Part shown: positions 58,053-59,104 of the stretch, piece after piece
Numbering within the stretch: position 1 is the first letter of the stretch
Layout of the letters: every line of letters starts with the position of its first letter
Source: an uncultured Pseudomonadales bacterium
GTDB taxonomy: Bacteria; Pseudomonadota; Gammaproteobacteria; Pseudomonadales; Porticoccaceae
Assembly (NCBI GenBank): GCA_905478975.1
Contig: CAJQKW010000028.1
Coordinates: 1 to 59,104, forward strand
Length of the DNA: 59,104 bases
Direction: 5' to 3'
Translations under genes and position numbers: made by a program
The notes under the pieces: model-generated
Databases searched by the model: none
Seen by the model: only the letters and a program-made list of their open reading frames with translations
What the model was told of the DNA's origin: nothing

Positions 58053-59060
58053 TTAAACTAACGGCCTAATTCCAACGGCATGACGCACCTTGGCAATCAG
58101 CACTTGGCTTTCAGTTCGGGCCTTTTCAGCGCCCTGCTGCAAGATCTTTTCTATTTTAGCCGGGTCCTGCATCAATATTTCGTAACGGTCGCGCGCATCC
58201 GCCAGCTGTGTATTGACCAGTTCAAACAGCTGCTTCTTGGCCTCGCCCCAGGCAATACCATTGGCAAACTGCTCACGCATTTCAGCCGTCTGCGCCTCTG
58301 TGGCAAAGGCTTTCCATATCTGGAACACCGCCGATGAGTCCGGATCTTTTGCTTCACCCGGCTCAAGCAGATTGGTTTTGATTTTATTAATATGTTTCTT
58401 TAGCTGCTTTTCAGTTAAAAACAGCGGAATAGTATTGCCGTAGCTCTTGCTCATCTTGCGACCATCCAACCCCTGCAACACCGCCACATTGTCATCCACC
58501 ACGGCCGCAGGCAGCACAAAGTGCTCACCATAATGGTGATTGAAACGCTGAGCCACATCACGGGCCATTTCCACATGCTGAATTTGATCGCGGCCAACGG
58601 GGATTTTGTGGGCATTAAACATCAGGATATCCGCAGCCATCAGGATCGGATAGCTAAACAGCCCCATATTGATGCCGTGGTCGGCATCTTCGCCAAGCTC
58701 TTCATTGGCTTGCACTGCACCTTTATAGGCGTGCGCGCGGTTCATCAAGCCTTTGGCGGTCATACAGGTGAGAAACCAGGTCAACTCAGAAATCTCTGGG
58801 ATATCCGATTGACGATAAAAGGTGACTTTGTCCGGGTCCAATCCCAGAGCCAACCAAGTAGCGGCGATTTCCATAGTCGAGCGGTGGACCATTTCCGGGT
58901 CTTGGGATTTGATCAACGAATGATAATCAGCCAAAAAGAAAAATGATTCAAAATCACCGCTGCGGCTGGCTTCGATGGCCGGCCGAATAGCCCCCACATA
59001 GTTGCCCAAATGGGGAGTTCCGGAGGTAGTGATGCCGGTTAAAACGCGCTGCTTACTCAT
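58053..59060 (-). CDS. trpS: Tryptophanyl-tRNA synthetase
   Basis: This 335-residue class I synthetase has the HIGH-like motif T-P-H-L-G-N at residues 15-20 and KMSKS at 202-206. [33 protein letters not shown] is the tryptophan/ATP pocket region. It resembles the pseudomonad type of TrpRS ([22 protein letters not shown]) more than the E. coli type. A 221-nt gap separates it from the cytochrome gene. Its promoter is at the edge of or outside the window. Confidence 0.98.
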   Translation of the reverse strand: MSKQRVLTGITTSGTPHLGNYVGAIRPAIEASRSGDFESFFFLADYHSLIKSQDPEMVHRSTMEIAATWLALGLDPDKVTFYRQSDIPEISELTWFLTCMTAKGLMNRAHAYKGAVQANEELGEDADHGINMGLFSYPILMAADILMFNAHKIPVGRDQIQHVEMARDVAQRFNHHYGEHFVLPAAVVDDNVAVLQGLDGRKMSKSYGNTIPLFLTEKQLKKHINKIKTNLLEPGEAKDPDSSAVFQIWKAFATEAQTAEMREQFANGIAWGEAKKQLFELVNTQLADARDRYEILMQDPAKIEKILQQGAEKARTESQVLIAKVRHAVGIRPLV

Positions 59061-59104
59061 ATTGACTCAGTACTTTTATAGTTTGGGAAATTAGCTTGGA
59101 AAAT

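Overview
The window is a dense, housekeeping stretch of a gammaproteobacterial chromosome with roughly half G+C. Everything recognisable is core metabolism, cell envelope, RNA modification or type IV pilus biogenesis. There is no rRNA, tRNA, CRISPR array, insertion sequence, prophage or integron that I can see. Three features point to an aerobic gammaproteobacterium near the Pseudomonadales/Cellvibrionales (possibly a marine SAR92/Porticoccaceae-like lineage): the fused nuoCD gene, the gene order orn-queG-nnr-tsaE-amiB-mutL-miaA-hfq-hflX-hflK-hflC-hisZ-purA, and the order pilMNOPQ-aroK-aroB-gltB-gltD-hemE. This placement is inferred from synteny and protein character only.

Layout. (1) 1-1445: the tail of rlmA, a P-loop glycerate-kinase-like gene, and a two-CBS-domain protein. 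(2) 1502-16385, minus strand: a complete 13-gene nuo operon (nuoA,B,CD,E,F,G,H,I,J,K,L,M,N) for respiratory complex I, many genes overlapping by 1-8 nt. (3) 16386-17037: a 652-bp gap holding the nuo leader, clustered GCACT/AGTGC motifs, a perfect 15-bp inverted repeat and a possible 65-codon upstream ORF. (4) 17038-31948: the purA/hisZ/DUF2065 and hflCKX-hfq-miaA-mutL-amiB-tsaE-nnr block, with queG diverging from nnr and converging on orn. (5) 32058-34797, plus strand: rsgA, a tandem rhodanese and psd. (6) 34810-43421, minus strand: a degenerate HD-GYP protein, hemE, gltD, gltB. (7) 43715-50537, minus strand: aroB, aroK and pilQPONM. (8) 50850-57164, plus strand: ponA (PBP1a), yrfG, hslR, hslO, pckA, the E. 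coli neighbourhood order. (9) 57397-59060, minus strand: a c5-type lipoprotein cytochrome and trpS.

How the genes work together. Complex I feeds electrons to quinone. purA/hisZ, gltBD, aroBK and hemE supply nucleotides, histidine, glutamate, aromatics and haem. hfq, hflX, miaA, queG, orn, rsgA, hslR and trpS serve RNA metabolism and translation. hflKC, amiB, psd, ponA and pilMNOPQ serve the envelope.

I found no convincing novel multi-gene system. The most unusual recurring signal is a set of short tandem duplications (11-19 bp units, 2-5 copies) at gene starts, gene ends, promoters and one internal linker. The clearest are four reiterated start-codon cassettes at hslR, five 11-bp repeats before ponA, and five 15-bp repeats after pckA. 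Other points of interest are an HD-GYP protein that has lost several metal-ligand positions, the symmetric elements upstream of nuoA, tandem terminators framing the start of the hisZ-purA operon, and the absence of a damX-like gene between aroB and gltB.
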